Below the pieces are notes generated by a model that saw only the letters and a program-made list of their open reading frames with translations, searched no databases and was not told the origin of the DNA. Both the position numbers and the translations under genes were made by a program. A DNA stretch of 64,000 nucleotides from Alteromonas marina (GTDB taxonomy: Bacteria > Pseudomonadota > Gammaproteobacteria > Enterobacterales > Alteromonadaceae), in assembly GCF_000808575.1 (NCBI RefSeq), contig NZ_JWLW01000001.1, positions 1 through 64,000 on the forward strand. Direction: 5' to 3'. This document shows, one piece after another, positions 34,857-45,400 of the stretch; the first letter of the stretch is position 1, and the number at the start of each line of letters is the position of its first letter.

Positions 34857-35348
34857 ATGATTGAATTTACGTTAAATGGAAAAAAAGTGCAGACGGATGC
34901 TGCCTCAGATACCCCCCTTGTGTGGGTAATTCGCGATGAATTTGGGCTTAAAGGTACCAAGTTCGGCTGCGGTGTTGCTATGTGCGGTGTATGTACTGTT
35001 CATATTGACGGCAATGCTATCCGTTCTTGCTCTTATCCTGTTTCTCTCGTAAATGGTAAACAGGTTAATACAATAGAAAGTCTTAACAACGAGCACCCTT
35101 TGCAATCGGCATGGGTGGAGGAGCAGGTTCCCCAGTGCGGATACTGTCAGTCTGGTCAAATAATGCAGGCTGCCACACTTCTTGACAGTAACCCTAACCC
35201 AAGCGATCAAGATATTGTTAATCACATGAATGGTAATTATTGTCGCTGTATGGCTTACACTAGAATTAAAAAAGCGATAAAGCGCGCTGCGACTTCTACC
35301 GTACAGCATTACGATCCCAAGGCTTCATCAGAAGGTGAAAACGCATGA
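34857..35348 (+). CDS. Isoquinoline-1-oxidoreductase-like 2Fe-2S subunit
   Basis: A 163-residue two-domain 2Fe-2S protein of the xanthine-oxidase family. The first cluster uses GCGVAMCGVC, the second QCGYCQSGQ and the CRC near 146. The ATG at 34857 (MIEFTLNGKK) fits the family start and has GGTGA upstream; ATG 34848 is an alternative. It passes electrons from the molybdenum subunit encoded immediately downstream (4-nt ATGA overlap). No FAD subunit is present, so electrons probably go to a cytochrome or quinone, as in IorAB or aldehyde dehydrogenases of this type. Confidence 0.88.
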   Translation: MIEFTLNGKKVQTDAASDTPLVWVIRDEFGLKGTKFGCGVAMCGVCTVHIDGNAIRSCSYPVSLVNGKQVNTIESLNNEHPLQSAWVEEQVPQCGYCQSGQIMQAATLLDSNPNPSDQDIVNHMNGNYCRCMAYTRIKKAIKRAATSTVQHYDPKASSEGENA

Positions 35349-37642
35349 GCATAAAAGATCTATCCAAAGAGAAAAAAGACACCATTAATCTGTCTCGTCG
35401 CTCATTTATGGCTGGTTCTGTGAAAACGTCACTTTTCATGGCGTTTGGTGCTTCAGCAATTCCATCCATACTGTCTGCTAAAGAAGCCATTGAAAATAAG
35501 TCGTTTTCACCTAGCGTCTGGTTTGAAATGGATACACAAGGCCGTGTAACAGTGAATATTGCCAAGGCTGAAATGGGACAGCATGTAGGTACTGCTCTAG
35601 CGCGTATTTTGGCAGATGAACTGGAGTGCGAGTGGGACAAAGTGTCAATCGTACACGTAGATACCGACCCGAAATGGGGGTATATGGTAACAGGTGGCTC
35701 ATGGTCTGTTTTCCAAACTTACAAACCTATGTCGCAAGCAGGTGCAGCTGGACGCCAAGTGCTTCTTAACGCTGGCGCTACACTGTTAGGCGAACCAGTA
35801 TCTAACTGTAAGGCTAACGCGGGTTTTGTTGTATCAGGCACTAAGAAAGTGAGCTACGGCGACATTGTTGCTAAGGGCAATATTGATAAGGTTTATTCGG
35901 CCGACGAATTAGAAAGCCTACCGATTAAACCCGGGAACAAAAAACACCTCATTGGTTTGGGTAACGAGTATAAAGCTCTGGATATTCCACCTAAAACCAA
36001 CGGCACCGCAATTTACGGTATTGATGTTGAAGTAGACAACATGCTGTATGCCCGCCCTATTCTTCCGCCCACGCGCTATGGCAGTAAAGTCACTAAGGTA
36101 GACGACAGTCAAGCGAAGTCGCTCCCTGGGTATAAAGGTTATAAGGTACTGAGTGATCCATCGGGTACGATAGAAGGCTGGGTTGCTGTACTGGCTTCTG
36201 ATTACCCAACCGCAATTAAGGCCATCGATAAAGTAAAGGTTAGCTACAACGCTGGCAAATCGGTGAACGTTAATGAAGCTGACATTCAAGAAGAGGGCGA
36301 GCGAATTTGCCGCGACCGAAGTGAAGGCACATTATTTGTCGATGAAGGAAATATCCAAAACGCCGCAAAGCAGGCAGCTGAATCAATAGAAGCGCTATAT
36401 ACCACAGCGACCGCTAGCCACTTTCAACTAGAGCCGCTAAACGCGATCGCTGAATTTAAAGAAGGTAAATGGCATATACATACGGGTAACCAGTGGCAAG
36501 GTCTTACCCTACCTGCCGTTGCTAAAGCGGCAGAAGTTCCTGATTCCGACGTCGTTGTTCACCAATATTATCTTGGTGGAGGCTTTGGCCGCCGTTTGTT
36601 TGGTGACTGGATAATTCCAGCAGTGCTTACCGCGAAAGCGGCCGGGCAGCCGGTTAAAATGCTGTTCATGCGCCCTGACGATACAATGTTCGACCAACCT
36701 CGCTCTGCGTCAACTTCGTTGTTTAATGCCTATTTCGACGACTCGGGTAATTTCACTGGTATGGAACACGCTTTGGCGGCAGGCTGGCCCACGCTGGCAA
36801 TGGCACCTAGCTTTATGCCTGACGGGGTAGATGGAAAAGGAAAAGTTGACCCGTTTTCAGCTTCAGGGGCAGACCATTGGTACACCATGCAGCACCATCA
36901 AGCCCGAGTGATCAACAACAAAGTTGCGCAGGATACCTTCACACCGGGGTGGCTTCGCTCAGTGGGTCAAGGTTGGATAGTTTGGGGATTAGAAAGCTTT
37001 ATCGATGAAGTAGCATACAAAGCTAACCAAAATCCCGTGGACTTTAGGTTGTCCATGCTTGACGGCAAAGGTAAGCAAGCGGGCAAAGCGCCTGAAAGCG
37101 TTGGTGGTGCCACTCGTCTTGCCCACACCCTTAAAAAGCTTAAGGACAAAACTGCTAACGTTGAACTAGGTGAGAACGAAGGTATTGGGTTTAGCGTAAC
37201 CGCAGGCCAAGAACGGACTATGCCAGCATGGCTTGCTACCGCAGCACATGTTCACGTAGATAAAAACAGCGGAAAAATCACGCTTAAAAAATTATGGGTG
37301 GTAGCAGACGCAGGAATTATCGTTCACCCCGATGGCGCAATGGCGCAAATGGAAGGCGCGTTGCTCTGGGGAACTAGCCTTGCGCTATTTGAACACAACG
37401 AGATTAAAAACGGTTATGTGGCAAAGAAAAATCTAACCACATACCAACCACTGAGAATGAATGACGTACCAGATATGGACATTGAGTTCATTGAAAGTAA
37501 CGAGTTTCCAGTGGGATTGGGTGAGCCGGGGGTTATTGGCGTGGCACCAGCCGTAGGTAATGCTGTTTATAATGCTGTTGGCGTTAGATTGCGCAATTTA
37601 CCGATGCTATCTAGCGACGTAAAAAAAGCACTTAACGCTTAA
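35345..37642 (+). CDS. Tat-exported molybdopterin oxidoreductase, isoquinoline-1-oxidoreductase-like large subunit
   Basis: A 765-residue molybdenum hydroxylase large subunit of the IorB/aldehyde-dehydrogenase branch. A twin-arginine signal (SRRSF at 17-21 followed by a hydrophobic stretch to ASAIPS) predicts periplasmic location together with its folded 2Fe-2S partner. Typical blocks are AEMGQHVGTALARILADEL, YLGGGFGRRLFGDW, RSVGQGWIVWGLESF and the C-terminal VGLGEPGVIGVAP. Substrates in this branch include N-heterocycles, aldehydes and nicotinate. The divergent HxlR gene suggests induction by a reactive compound. The exact substrate is unknown. Confidence 0.88.
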   Translation: MSIKDLSKEKKDTINLSRRSFMAGSVKTSLFMAFGASAIPSILSAKEAIENKSFSPSVWFEMDTQGRVTVNIAKAEMGQHVGTALARILADELECEWDKVSIVHVDTDPKWGYMVTGGSWSVFQTYKPMSQAGAAGRQVLLNAGATLLGEPVSNCKANAGFVVSGTKKVSYGDIVAKGNIDKVYSADELESLPIKPGNKKHLIGLGNEYKALDIPPKTNGTAIYGIDVEVDNMLYARPILPPTRYGSKVTKVDDSQAKSLPGYKGYKVLSDPSGTIEGWVAVLASDYPTAIKAIDKVKVSYNAGKSVNVNEADIQEEGERICRDRSEGTLFVDEGNIQNAAKQAAESIEALYTTATASHFQLEPLNAIAEFKEGKWHIHTGNQWQGLTLPAVAKAAEVPDSDVVVHQYYLGGGFGRRLFGDWIIPAVLTAKAAGQPVKMLFMRPDDTMFDQPRSASTSLFNAYFDDSGNFTGMEHALAAGWPTLAMAPSFMPDGVDGKGKVDPFSASGADHWYTMQHHQARVINNKVAQDTFTPGWLRSVGQGWIVWGLESFIDEVAYKANQNPVDFRLSMLDGKGKQAGKAPESVGGATRLAHTLKKLKDKTANVELGENEGIGFSVTAGQERTMPAWLATAAHVHVDKNSGKITLKKLWVVADAGIIVHPDGAMAQMEGALLWGTSLALFEHNEIKNGYVAKKNLTTYQPLRMNDVPDMDIEFIESNEFPVGLGEPGVIGVAPAVGNAVYNAVGVRLRNLPMLSSDVKKALNA

Positions 37643-37675
37643 AACGTTAAACCGGAAAGCAGAAGCAAAAATAAA

Positions 37676-37705
37676 AACAACCCGCATTTTGACGGGTTGT
37701 TTTTT
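37676..37705 (+). terminator. Intrinsic terminator after the molybdoenzyme operon
   Basis: AACAACCCG pairs with CGGGTTGTT over an 8-nt loop, followed by six T residues, 33 nt after the stop. The A-rich left flank may also serve the convergent pagL gene. Confidence 0.85.
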
Positions 37706-37751
37706 ATTTGAAAGATGCGCGTTCTGAACACTTAGCAGATATAACAAATTA

Positions 37752-38246
37752 CTAGAAAAGATAGTGAGCGCTTAAAACAAATGACTCTGACCCCGGGTTT
37801 GTATCCCCTAGCCCGCCGTTAGAGATATGGCCGATTTCAGCTTCTATCGAAAATGAATCTGTGAGCTTGTATAGGCCGGCGAGTGATGAATAAAACTCTA
37901 TTGTATAACCTAAGTTTTCAGACTCATCAACGATGCCCGCATGAAAAGCAACACGTACGGAAAAGTCGTTGTACTCGTAGATGTCTTTTGCCACACCGGC
38001 TGCGAAATAATGTTGGCCCTGGTCTGCATTGACTAAAAGTACGGTAGGCCGTAATCCGAAAAATGACTCAAGCGGTTTGTGTATGTAGGCCACGTGCAAT
38101 GCGTAACGATCTGCGTCATCAAACAGATTCCAAACGGCAGCCCCCGCTTTGAGCTCACTACCTTGAGGCAGAGCATAGGTAGAGAGCGACACAAAAGAAG
38201 AAAGTACCGATAATGCAAGTACGAGTGTTTTTAGTGATGTTTTCAT
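37752..38246 (-). CDS. pagL: Lipid A 3-O-deacylase, PagL family
   Basis: A 164-residue outer-membrane beta-barrel with a signal peptide of about 25 residues (ending TYA-LP) and a C-terminal aromatic residue (HYLF). The catalytic triad of PagL (His, Ser at +2, Glu at +14) is present with exact spacing: His140, Ser142 and Glu154 in GHISNGGLGDTNPGSES. It removes the 3-O-linked acyl chain of lipid A in the outer membrane. It is monocistronic and convergent with the molybdoenzyme pair. Confidence 0.87.
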   Translation of the reverse strand: MKTSLKTLVLALSVLSSFVSLSTYALPQGSELKAGAAVWNLFDDADRYALHVAYIHKPLESFFGLRPTVLLVNADQGQHYFAAGVAKDIYEYNDFSVRVAFHAGIVDESENLGYTIEFYSSLAGLYKLTDSFSIEAEIGHISNGGLGDTNPGSESFVLSAHYLF

Positions 38247-38477
38247 GGTTATATAGTTCTAAGCAAAGTTAAAAAATAGTGTTCCGTCATAGCAATAATC
38301 CGTCTTCAAGTTCATAATGGTAATTAGGTTACTTTTTTCAACCTGTTATACATTGGTAACCATATAACTTTGAAGAAATATAAATTCTGATTTGCTCTAA
38401 GTGTTTATGTTGCTTTATACAGTAGAGTGGCAAGGATAATTTTTAGAGACACGGGCAGTAAAGATTAAAAGAGAAGT

Positions 38478-39116
38478 ATGACCAACCTAGACGCCATAGA
38501 AGACACAAAACGAAGTAAGAAAGTACTGGTCCTTTTTGCTCACCCTGCGCAGACTCGATCAGAGGTGAACGTGCCGCTTTTTCATGAAGCTCAACTAAAT
38601 AAACATGTGACTGCCGTTGATCTGTATGCAGAATATCCTGATTTTAATATTGATATTGAGCGAGAGCAGCAGCGTTTAATTGATCATGATGTCATTGTTT
38701 TTCTGTTTCCGCTGTATTGGTACTCCACACCTTCCATTTTGAAAGAATGGCAAGATTTAGTGTTGGAATATGGATTCGCCTACGGCCATGAAGGTACTGC
38801 ACTTAAAGATAAATTGTTTCTTTGTGCATTAAGTGCGGGTGGCAAGGAGGAAGCCTATCAAACTAACGGCTTCAATCACTACACCATCAGGCAACTGCTT
38901 CAGCCTTTAGAACAAATGGCTCAAATTACCCATATGACCTACATTGCTCCGTTTGCAATATTTGGCTCGCGTACTGCCCAAGAAGAGCATCGAGTAATTC
39001 AACACAAAGAGAAGTGGGTAACTTTGCTGAACAAGCTAACCACCAACACTCTCAATTTAGAAAAAGCAAAAAACATCGAGAACCTCGCAGACCTTTGTAC
39101 GGCGCAAGGGGATTAA
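38478..39116 (+). CDS. Kef ancillary quinone-reductase-like flavoprotein (KefF/KefG)
   Basis: A 212-residue flavodoxin-fold NAD(P)H:quinone reductase of the KefF/KefG type (VLVLFAHPAQTRSEVN, FLFPLYWYSTPSILKEWQD, LSAGGKEEAY). These proteins bind and activate Kef potassium efflux systems. Its stop is 1 nt before the GTG of the antiporter gene, so the two are translated together. Enzymatic activity cannot be judged from the sequence. Confidence 0.88.
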   Translation: MTNLDAIEDTKRSKKVLVLFAHPAQTRSEVNVPLFHEAQLNKHVTAVDLYAEYPDFNIDIEREQQRLIDHDVIVFLFPLYWYSTPSILKEWQDLVLEYGFAYGHEGTALKDKLFLCALSAGGKEEAYQTNGFNHYTIRQLLQPLEQMAQITHMTYIAPFAIFGSRTAQEEHRVIQHKEKWVTLLNKLTTNTLNLEKAKNIENLADLCTAQGD

Positions 39117-39117
39117 T

Positions 39118-41055
39118 GTGACTGGCTACTTCTTATATGCATTTATCTATCTGGTCGCAGCAGTAATTGCAGTGCCCATTGCGAAGCGCCTTGGCTTAGG
39201 ATCTGTACTCGGCTATTTAATTGCTGGGCTTGTCATAGGCCCAATATTCGGCTTGGTTGGTGACGAAACTGTTGCCATACAGCATTTTGCCGAATTCGGT
39301 GTGGTCATGATGTTGTTTTTGGTTGGCTTAGAGCTAGAACCGCGCTCATTGTGGGCAATGAAGGCTAAACTTATGGGATTAGGCGGCCTGCAGTTAGCGT
39401 TAACCACCGCCCTTATCACCGGCGTAGCCCTATTGCTTGATCAGCCTTTTAGCATTGCCCTTACCATAGGCCTTATTTTCGCGCTTTCTTCAACCGCCAT
39501 TGTTTTACAAACACTACAAGAAAAAGGGCTGCAAAAAACAGAGGGTGGCAAAAGCGCTTTTTCTGTTTTGCTATTTCAAGATATCGCTGTAATTCCTATG
39601 CTAGCGTTTATTCCCCTTTTTGCCATACCAGAACTGGTGCAAGCAGGTAACGCGCACGGCGGCGATACAGGGTCTCACGATAGCTTTAATTTAGTGGAAG
39701 GACTTGCACCCTGGGCTTCTGGCCTTGTGATCATTAGCTCAATTGCCTTTTTAACTATCGGAGGGCATTACTTAAGTCGCCCCTTATTTAAGTTTGTTGC
39801 CTCATCAGGATTACGAGAAATTTTTACCGCAACAGCGCTTATGCTAATTATCGGTATCGCAGCACTAATGGGACTTGTAGGTCTCTCTCCCGCCCTTGGT
39901 GCATTCTTGGCTGGTGTAGTTTTGGCAAACAGTGAATTCAGGCATGAACTTGAAGCTAATATCGAGCCGTTTAAAGGATTACTGTTAGGTTTGTTTTTTA
40001 TTACTGTAGGCGCTGGCATTAACTTTTCAGTGCTTTCTGAAAGACCAATGTTAATCGCTGGCCTAACCGTGGCTGTTATGCTGGTTAAAGCAATAGTGTT
40101 GTTTGTTATTGCCCTTATTTTCAAGATAAAAGGCACTAACAAGTGGCTATTCACACTAAGCCTTGCACAGGCCGGTGAATTTGGTTTTGTGCTGTTAAGT
40201 TTTGCCTCGCAAAATTACGTGCTGCCCAGCGACATCATTTCTGTTCTATCCCTTGTGGTAGCCATTTCCATGTTCTTAACGCCTGGGCTATTCATTCTTT
40301 TCGACAAAGCCATTATCCCCCACTATAAAAACGTGAAATCACAGCGAGCAGAAGATGCCATTGACGAGAAAGGTACCGTGGTGATTGCTGGAATTGGGCG
40401 CTTTGGACAAATCATTAACCGTCTTTTAGTAGCCAACGATGTAAATACCGTGGTGCTTGATATACGCGCTGAGCAAATAGACCTTATCCGACGAATTGGC
40501 ACCAAAGCCTATTTTGGCGATGCATCCAAACCAGACATTTTGCATACCGCTGGCGCCCATGATGCCGCTTTGCTGGTTATTGCCATCGACGATAGGGAAA
40601 CTGCCGCAGAAATGGTGAAATACGCAAAGCACGCGCTTCCTAATACCAAAGTGCTTGCCCGTGCCTTTGACCGTGGTCATGGCTATCGCTTGCGCCAGTT
40701 GGGCGCGGACTTTGTCGTATCTGAGACCTACCACAGTGCCCTTGAAATGGGTGCAGAAGCATTGCGCTCGCTAAATATTCATCCCTTTCACGTTGAGCGA
40801 CAAAAAATGGCCTATAAAAATATTGAGACGCAACAAAACGACGTGCTTTATCACGCGTGGGTGGATGACGCTAGCGGCGAACGCGTTGATAATAATTACC
40901 TCAAGCTCTTTATTGAATTAGAGTCGCTAATCGAAAATGCCCTAAAAGCAGATTTACACGACAAACATTCAAAGATGCGTGGTTGGACTCCGCCGCCTAA
41001 AGGCTATACTGAAAGCCTTGCGCCCGATGAAAACCCAAATAGAAACAATACTTGA
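39118..41055 (+). CDS. Kef-type glutathione-regulated K+/H+ antiporter
   Basis: A 645-residue CPA2 antiporter. About 12-13 membrane helices are followed by a cytosolic RCK/TrkA-N domain (VVIAGIGRFGQIINRLL, FGDASKPDIL) and a C-terminal regulatory tail. GLSPALGAFLAGVVLANSEFRHELE holds the transport-core Asp/Glu region. It extrudes K+ and acidifies the cytoplasm during electrophile stress. GTG start, with AAGGGG 7 nt upstream. KefB versus KefC cannot be separated by eye. Confidence 0.9.
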   Translation: MTGYFLYAFIYLVAAVIAVPIAKRLGLGSVLGYLIAGLVIGPIFGLVGDETVAIQHFAEFGVVMMLFLVGLELEPRSLWAMKAKLMGLGGLQLALTTALITGVALLLDQPFSIALTIGLIFALSSTAIVLQTLQEKGLQKTEGGKSAFSVLLFQDIAVIPMLAFIPLFAIPELVQAGNAHGGDTGSHDSFNLVEGLAPWASGLVIISSIAFLTIGGHYLSRPLFKFVASSGLREIFTATALMLIIGIAALMGLVGLSPALGAFLAGVVLANSEFRHELEANIEPFKGLLLGLFFITVGAGINFSVLSERPMLIAGLTVAVMLVKAIVLFVIALIFKIKGTNKWLFTLSLAQAGEFGFVLLSFASQNYVLPSDIISVLSLVVAISMFLTPGLFILFDKAIIPHYKNVKSQRAEDAIDEKGTVVIAGIGRFGQIINRLLVANDVNTVVLDIRAEQIDLIRRIGTKAYFGDASKPDILHTAGAHDAALLVIAIDDRETAAEMVKYAKHALPNTKVLARAFDRGHGYRLRQLGADFVVSETYHSALEMGAEALRSLNIHPFHVERQKMAYKNIETQQNDVLYHAWVDDASGERVDNNYLKLFIELESLIENALKADLHDKHSKMRGWTPPPKGYTESLAPDENPNRNNT

Positions 41056-41317
41056 TCGTGCCGGACAGAGTGCTTTTTCTTTGCGAATTCATATTTTGTA
41101 TTGAATAAATCGGTGGAAAACTAATGGTTAGCGCTTGTAAATAAGAATAAAAATCTGATCGAAAACGACAAATAACGCTATAACCTGTAAGAAGAACTAA
41201 CTTGGCGTTAATTGATTTTTGACCACATTTTTGCCGATGTGGGCGCGCGCGTTACTAAATTAACCCATTGTGAAAGTACAAATGGGAAAAAGTGGTCTAT
41301 TTAAATGGAGAGTTACC

Positions 41318-42451
41318 ATGTTGTCTGAAAAAAACCTCTTTCACAGCTTAGCCCTGCGCACTGTGGTTGCTATTGCTTCACTCGCTGGATTAAGCGCCTG
41401 TGAAGACGCACCTACTCCACCTAAAGCTGCATCATCAACACCGGTAACGCTTTATGAAGTTCAGCATTCAGACGAGACCATTGCGAAATTCCCAGGACAA
41501 GTGGAAGCGGCTGAGTATTCAAATCTTTCGTTTCGCATTGGCGGAAAACTGCAAGAACTTAAAGTAAAAGCAGGCGAAGAAGTTAAAGAGAACCAGCTTA
41601 TTGCACGACTTGACGACAGAGATGCAAAAGCACAACTCGCCACTGCTCAGTCTCAATTTGATGTGTCCTCTGCCATGTTTGAACGTATGGAAGCCTCGGT
41701 AGAAAAAGGCGCGGTTAGCCGCTCTACGTTTGATGAGGCGAAAGCAAATTATTTAGCTGCTAAAGCTAGCCTCACTAACGCACAGGACCAGCTAAGTTAT
41801 ACCGAGCTTCGCGCACCATTTGCAGGGCTTATTGCATCCGTTCCTGTTGAAAATTACCAAGTCATTGTACCGCAACAAACCATCGCGGAGCTTCATATGC
41901 CAGGCGCTATCGACGTAACGTTTCAGCTACCTGAGCAAAAAATGCGTATGATTGATCGTTCTCGGGCCCGCGAAAATCGTACATCGGAAATGGCGTGGGT
42001 CACTTTTTCTGGCATGCCAGAAAAACGCTACGCTGCCATGTACAAAGACCACGAAAGCACCACGCGACAAGGCGAGCTAAGCTATGAGGTAACAATTACT
42101 CTGCCAGAACCAGACGACATCAATGTTCTAGCGGGTATGAGCGCCACCGTATTACTTGATATGTCAAAGTTGATTGAGTCTGATGCAAAGCTTTGGCTAG
42201 TGCCCTTCGGTGCGGTTGTGACTGACAATGCTAAGCCAGAAAAAGCCATTGTGTGGCGCTTCAGACCTAACAGCGACAATGCTAAAAAAGGCACAGTTGA
42301 AGCAGTAGAAGTGATGATAACACGCGGTATTTCTAACGGCCTGCTGGTAGAAGGCCCGCTAAACGACGATGATAGAATTGTTGCTGCAGGTGCTCATCTA
42401 GTAAAAGAAGGCCAAGTGGTTACTGAGTGGACGAAAGAAGGAGGCCTTTAA
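41318..42451 (+). CDS. RND efflux periplasmic adaptor lipoprotein
   Basis: A 377-residue membrane fusion protein. A lipoprotein signal ending LSAC at about residue 29 anchors it. Then come the lipoyl halves (FRIGGKLQELKVKAGEEVKENQLIARLD and LRAPFAGLIASV), the alpha-hairpin (about 95-150) and the beta-barrel. The ATG at 41318 has GGAGAG upstream and places the lipobox correctly, so it was preferred over one 48 nt upstream. It is coupled to the RND pump 3 nt downstream. An outer-membrane TolC-like partner is not in this window. Confidence 0.9.
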   Translation: MLSEKNLFHSLALRTVVAIASLAGLSACEDAPTPPKAASSTPVTLYEVQHSDETIAKFPGQVEAAEYSNLSFRIGGKLQELKVKAGEEVKENQLIARLDDRDAKAQLATAQSQFDVSSAMFERMEASVEKGAVSRSTFDEAKANYLAAKASLTNAQDQLSYTELRAPFAGLIASVPVENYQVIVPQQTIAELHMPGAIDVTFQLPEQKMRMIDRSRARENRTSEMAWVTFSGMPEKRYAAMYKDHESTTRQGELSYEVTITLPEPDDINVLAGMSATVLLDMSKLIESDAKLWLVPFGAVVTDNAKPEKAIVWRFRPNSDNAKKGTVEAVEVMITRGISNGLLVEGPLNDDDRIVAAGAHLVKEGQVVTEWTKEGGL

Positions 42452-42454
42452 ATT

Positions 42455-45400
42455 ATGGTCGAGTATTTCTTTCGTCAAAAAGTAATAAGCTGGATGGTTG
42501 CCATCATTTTAGGTGTTGGCGGCATTGTGACTTTTCTTGGCTTAGGTCAGCTAGAGTTTCCCGAATTCACCATTAGAAATGCTCTGGTTATTACTCAATA
42601 CCCAGGGGCAACGCCTGAGCAAGTTGAAGAGGAAGTTACGCTGCAGCTTGAAAAAGCGATTCAGCGTATACCCAATGTAAAACGTGTAAGTTCCGTAAAC
42701 ATGCTGGGGTTATCGCAAATTACGGTGGAGCTTAAGAGCAGCGTTCAGGCTAAAGACCTAGAACAATACTGGGACAACCTACGACGTAAAGTGGGTGACG
42801 CACAAGCATCGCTGCCCCCTGGTACCAGCACCTCTATTGTGAATGATGACTTTGGTGACGTTTTTGGGCTGCTGCTTACTCTTAAAAGTGAAGACTATTC
42901 CCTTAAACAAATGGAAGATTTTGCTGATTTAATGCAGCGAGAAATTCAGCTTGTTGAGGGTGTTAAGAAAGTATCTATCGCCGGCACGGTAAGCGAACAA
43001 ATTATTGTGTCTTTAGATCACGATAAAATGAAAGCCCTTAATGTGTCTGCAGAATCTATTGCTGGCTTGTTAACTGCGCAAAATGTTGTGGGTAACGCGG
43101 GTTCGATTAAGGTTCAGGGCAAGCGCCTGTCCATACAGCCCACTGGCGAATTTGATAACCTAGAGGCATTAGGTCAGGTCGTAATTGGCTCACCTGCAAG
43201 CGGCCTTATTCGTTTAACAGATATCGCGACGATTAAGCGCAAGCTTAACGATACCCCTTCCATTCTTTATCACAGTTCTGGCACTCCCGCTCTTTCTATT
43301 GGTGTGTCGTTCGCATCGGCAGTAAATGTAGTTGATGTAGGTAAACGGCTTGATAGCAAAATTGCCGAGCTAGAGCAGCGTATGCCCCTTGGCATGAGCC
43401 TCAACACCGTTTACAACCAGCCTACCGTGGTCGACGATTCTGTTACCGGATTCTTGATTAACCTTGCTGAAGCCGTGGCCATCGTTATTTTCGTGCTGCT
43501 GCTTTTCATGGGCTGGCGTAGTGGCGTGCTGATGGGGCTCATTCTTGTGCTTACCATTCTTGGCACCTTTATATTGATGTCGGTAAAAGGCATTGAGTTG
43601 CAAAAAATCTCCTTGGGTGCGCTTATTATTGCTCTTGGCATGTTGGTCGACAACGCCATCGTGGTAACCGAAGGCATGTTGATTGGTGTGAGAAAAGGGC
43701 AAACCAAGCTTCAGGCAGCAAAAGACGTGGTGTCGCAAAACGGTTTACCGCTGCTCGGCGCGACTGTGATTGCCATCACCGCTTTTGCGCCAATTGGTCT
43801 ATCGCCAGATGCCACAGGTGAATTCGTCGGCTCGCTGTTTTGGGTACTGTGCTTTTCGCTTTTCTTAAGTTGGATCACCGCGCTTACCATAACGCCTTTC
43901 TTCTTCGACTTGTTATTTAAAACTGAAAAAGAACGCGGCAACAGTGATGAAGACGACGACCCATACAAAGGCATTATTTTCACCGTATACAAGCGTGTAC
44001 TTACTGCTGCCATCAATCATCGCTACGTGACAATTGTACTAGTACTTGTTGCATTAGTAGGCAGTATGGCGTCAGGGAAATTCGTAAAAAATGCGTTTTT
44101 CCCAGATTCATCCACTCCACTGTTTTTCGTCGATTTGTGGCTGCCCGAAGGAAGCGACATCTTAACCACCGAGCGTTTTATTCGCCGCTTAGAAAGCAAT
44201 GTGTTAAGCATGGAAGATATCGCCAACGTTACAAGCGTGATAGGCGGTGGTGCACAACGCCTTACCCTCACCTATGCGCCAGAAGACAGATACGCCAGTT
44301 ATGGCCAGCTTATTGTTGAAACTAACACGGTTGAGTCTCGTGATGCTCGTATGCGCGAAATTATCGAGCTGGTGCGAGAAGACTTCCCTAATGTGCAATA
44401 CAAGGTAAAAGCACTTCAAGTAGGCCCTTCTGCAAAAGCGGCAATTGAAGCAAGAATCTACGGGCCAGAGCCTGATGTTTTGCGTGAGATAAGCAGCGAC
44501 ATTGAAGCCATATTTCAAGCAGAGAAAACCATGGACAGCGTGCGACTGTCGTGGAGCAACAAAGTCCCATTTATTGAACCTGTGTTTCTGGAAGAACAAG
44601 CCAGACGTATCGGTGTAACGCGAGATGCTGTTCACACTGCGTTTTTACTTAACAATGAAGGTGAAACTGTTGGCCTTTATCGAGAAGGCAGCGATTTAAT
44701 TCCTATCGTAATGCGCAACGATCCAAACCAGCGCTACGACATTGATAATCTTGCCTCACTCAACGTATGGAGCCAAGAGCAAGGTAAATACATAAGCATG
44801 GCTGACGTTGTTAGCAATGTGGATGTATCGCTGGATAACCCTATCATCAAACGCCGTAACCGGGTGCGCATGCTGGCGGTTTATGCTGAGCCCATGCCTT
44901 TGTCAGGCGAGACGGCAGCGAGCGTGCAAGCGAAAGTTCGTCCTCTTGTAGAAGAACTTAAACTGCCAGATGGCTATCGCATTGAATGGGGCGGCGAATA
45001 CGAAACCTCAACCGACGCGCAAAGTGCCCTCTTCGCCAGCATGCCTATTGGTATATTGGGAATGTTTATTATCACCGTATTGTTGTTTGGCAAGCTTCGC
45101 CAAGCGTTAGCCATATGGGGCATAATACCGCTTACTACCATCGGCATTATTGGTGGCTTGGTATTAGTTGGTGCACCTTTTACTTTTATGGCGCTGCTGG
45201 GCAGCTTAAGTCTTATCGGTATGGTGCTTAAAAACGGTATTGTATTGATGGAAGAAATAAACGTACAGGCAAAGGGTAACAGCGGCGCGTTTGAAGCGGT
45301 TATTACCGCATCAGTATCTCGTGTACGACCGGTTTCAATGGCAGCCATCACTACCATATTGGGAATGATCCCGCTGTTCTCTGACGCGTTCTTCGCATCA

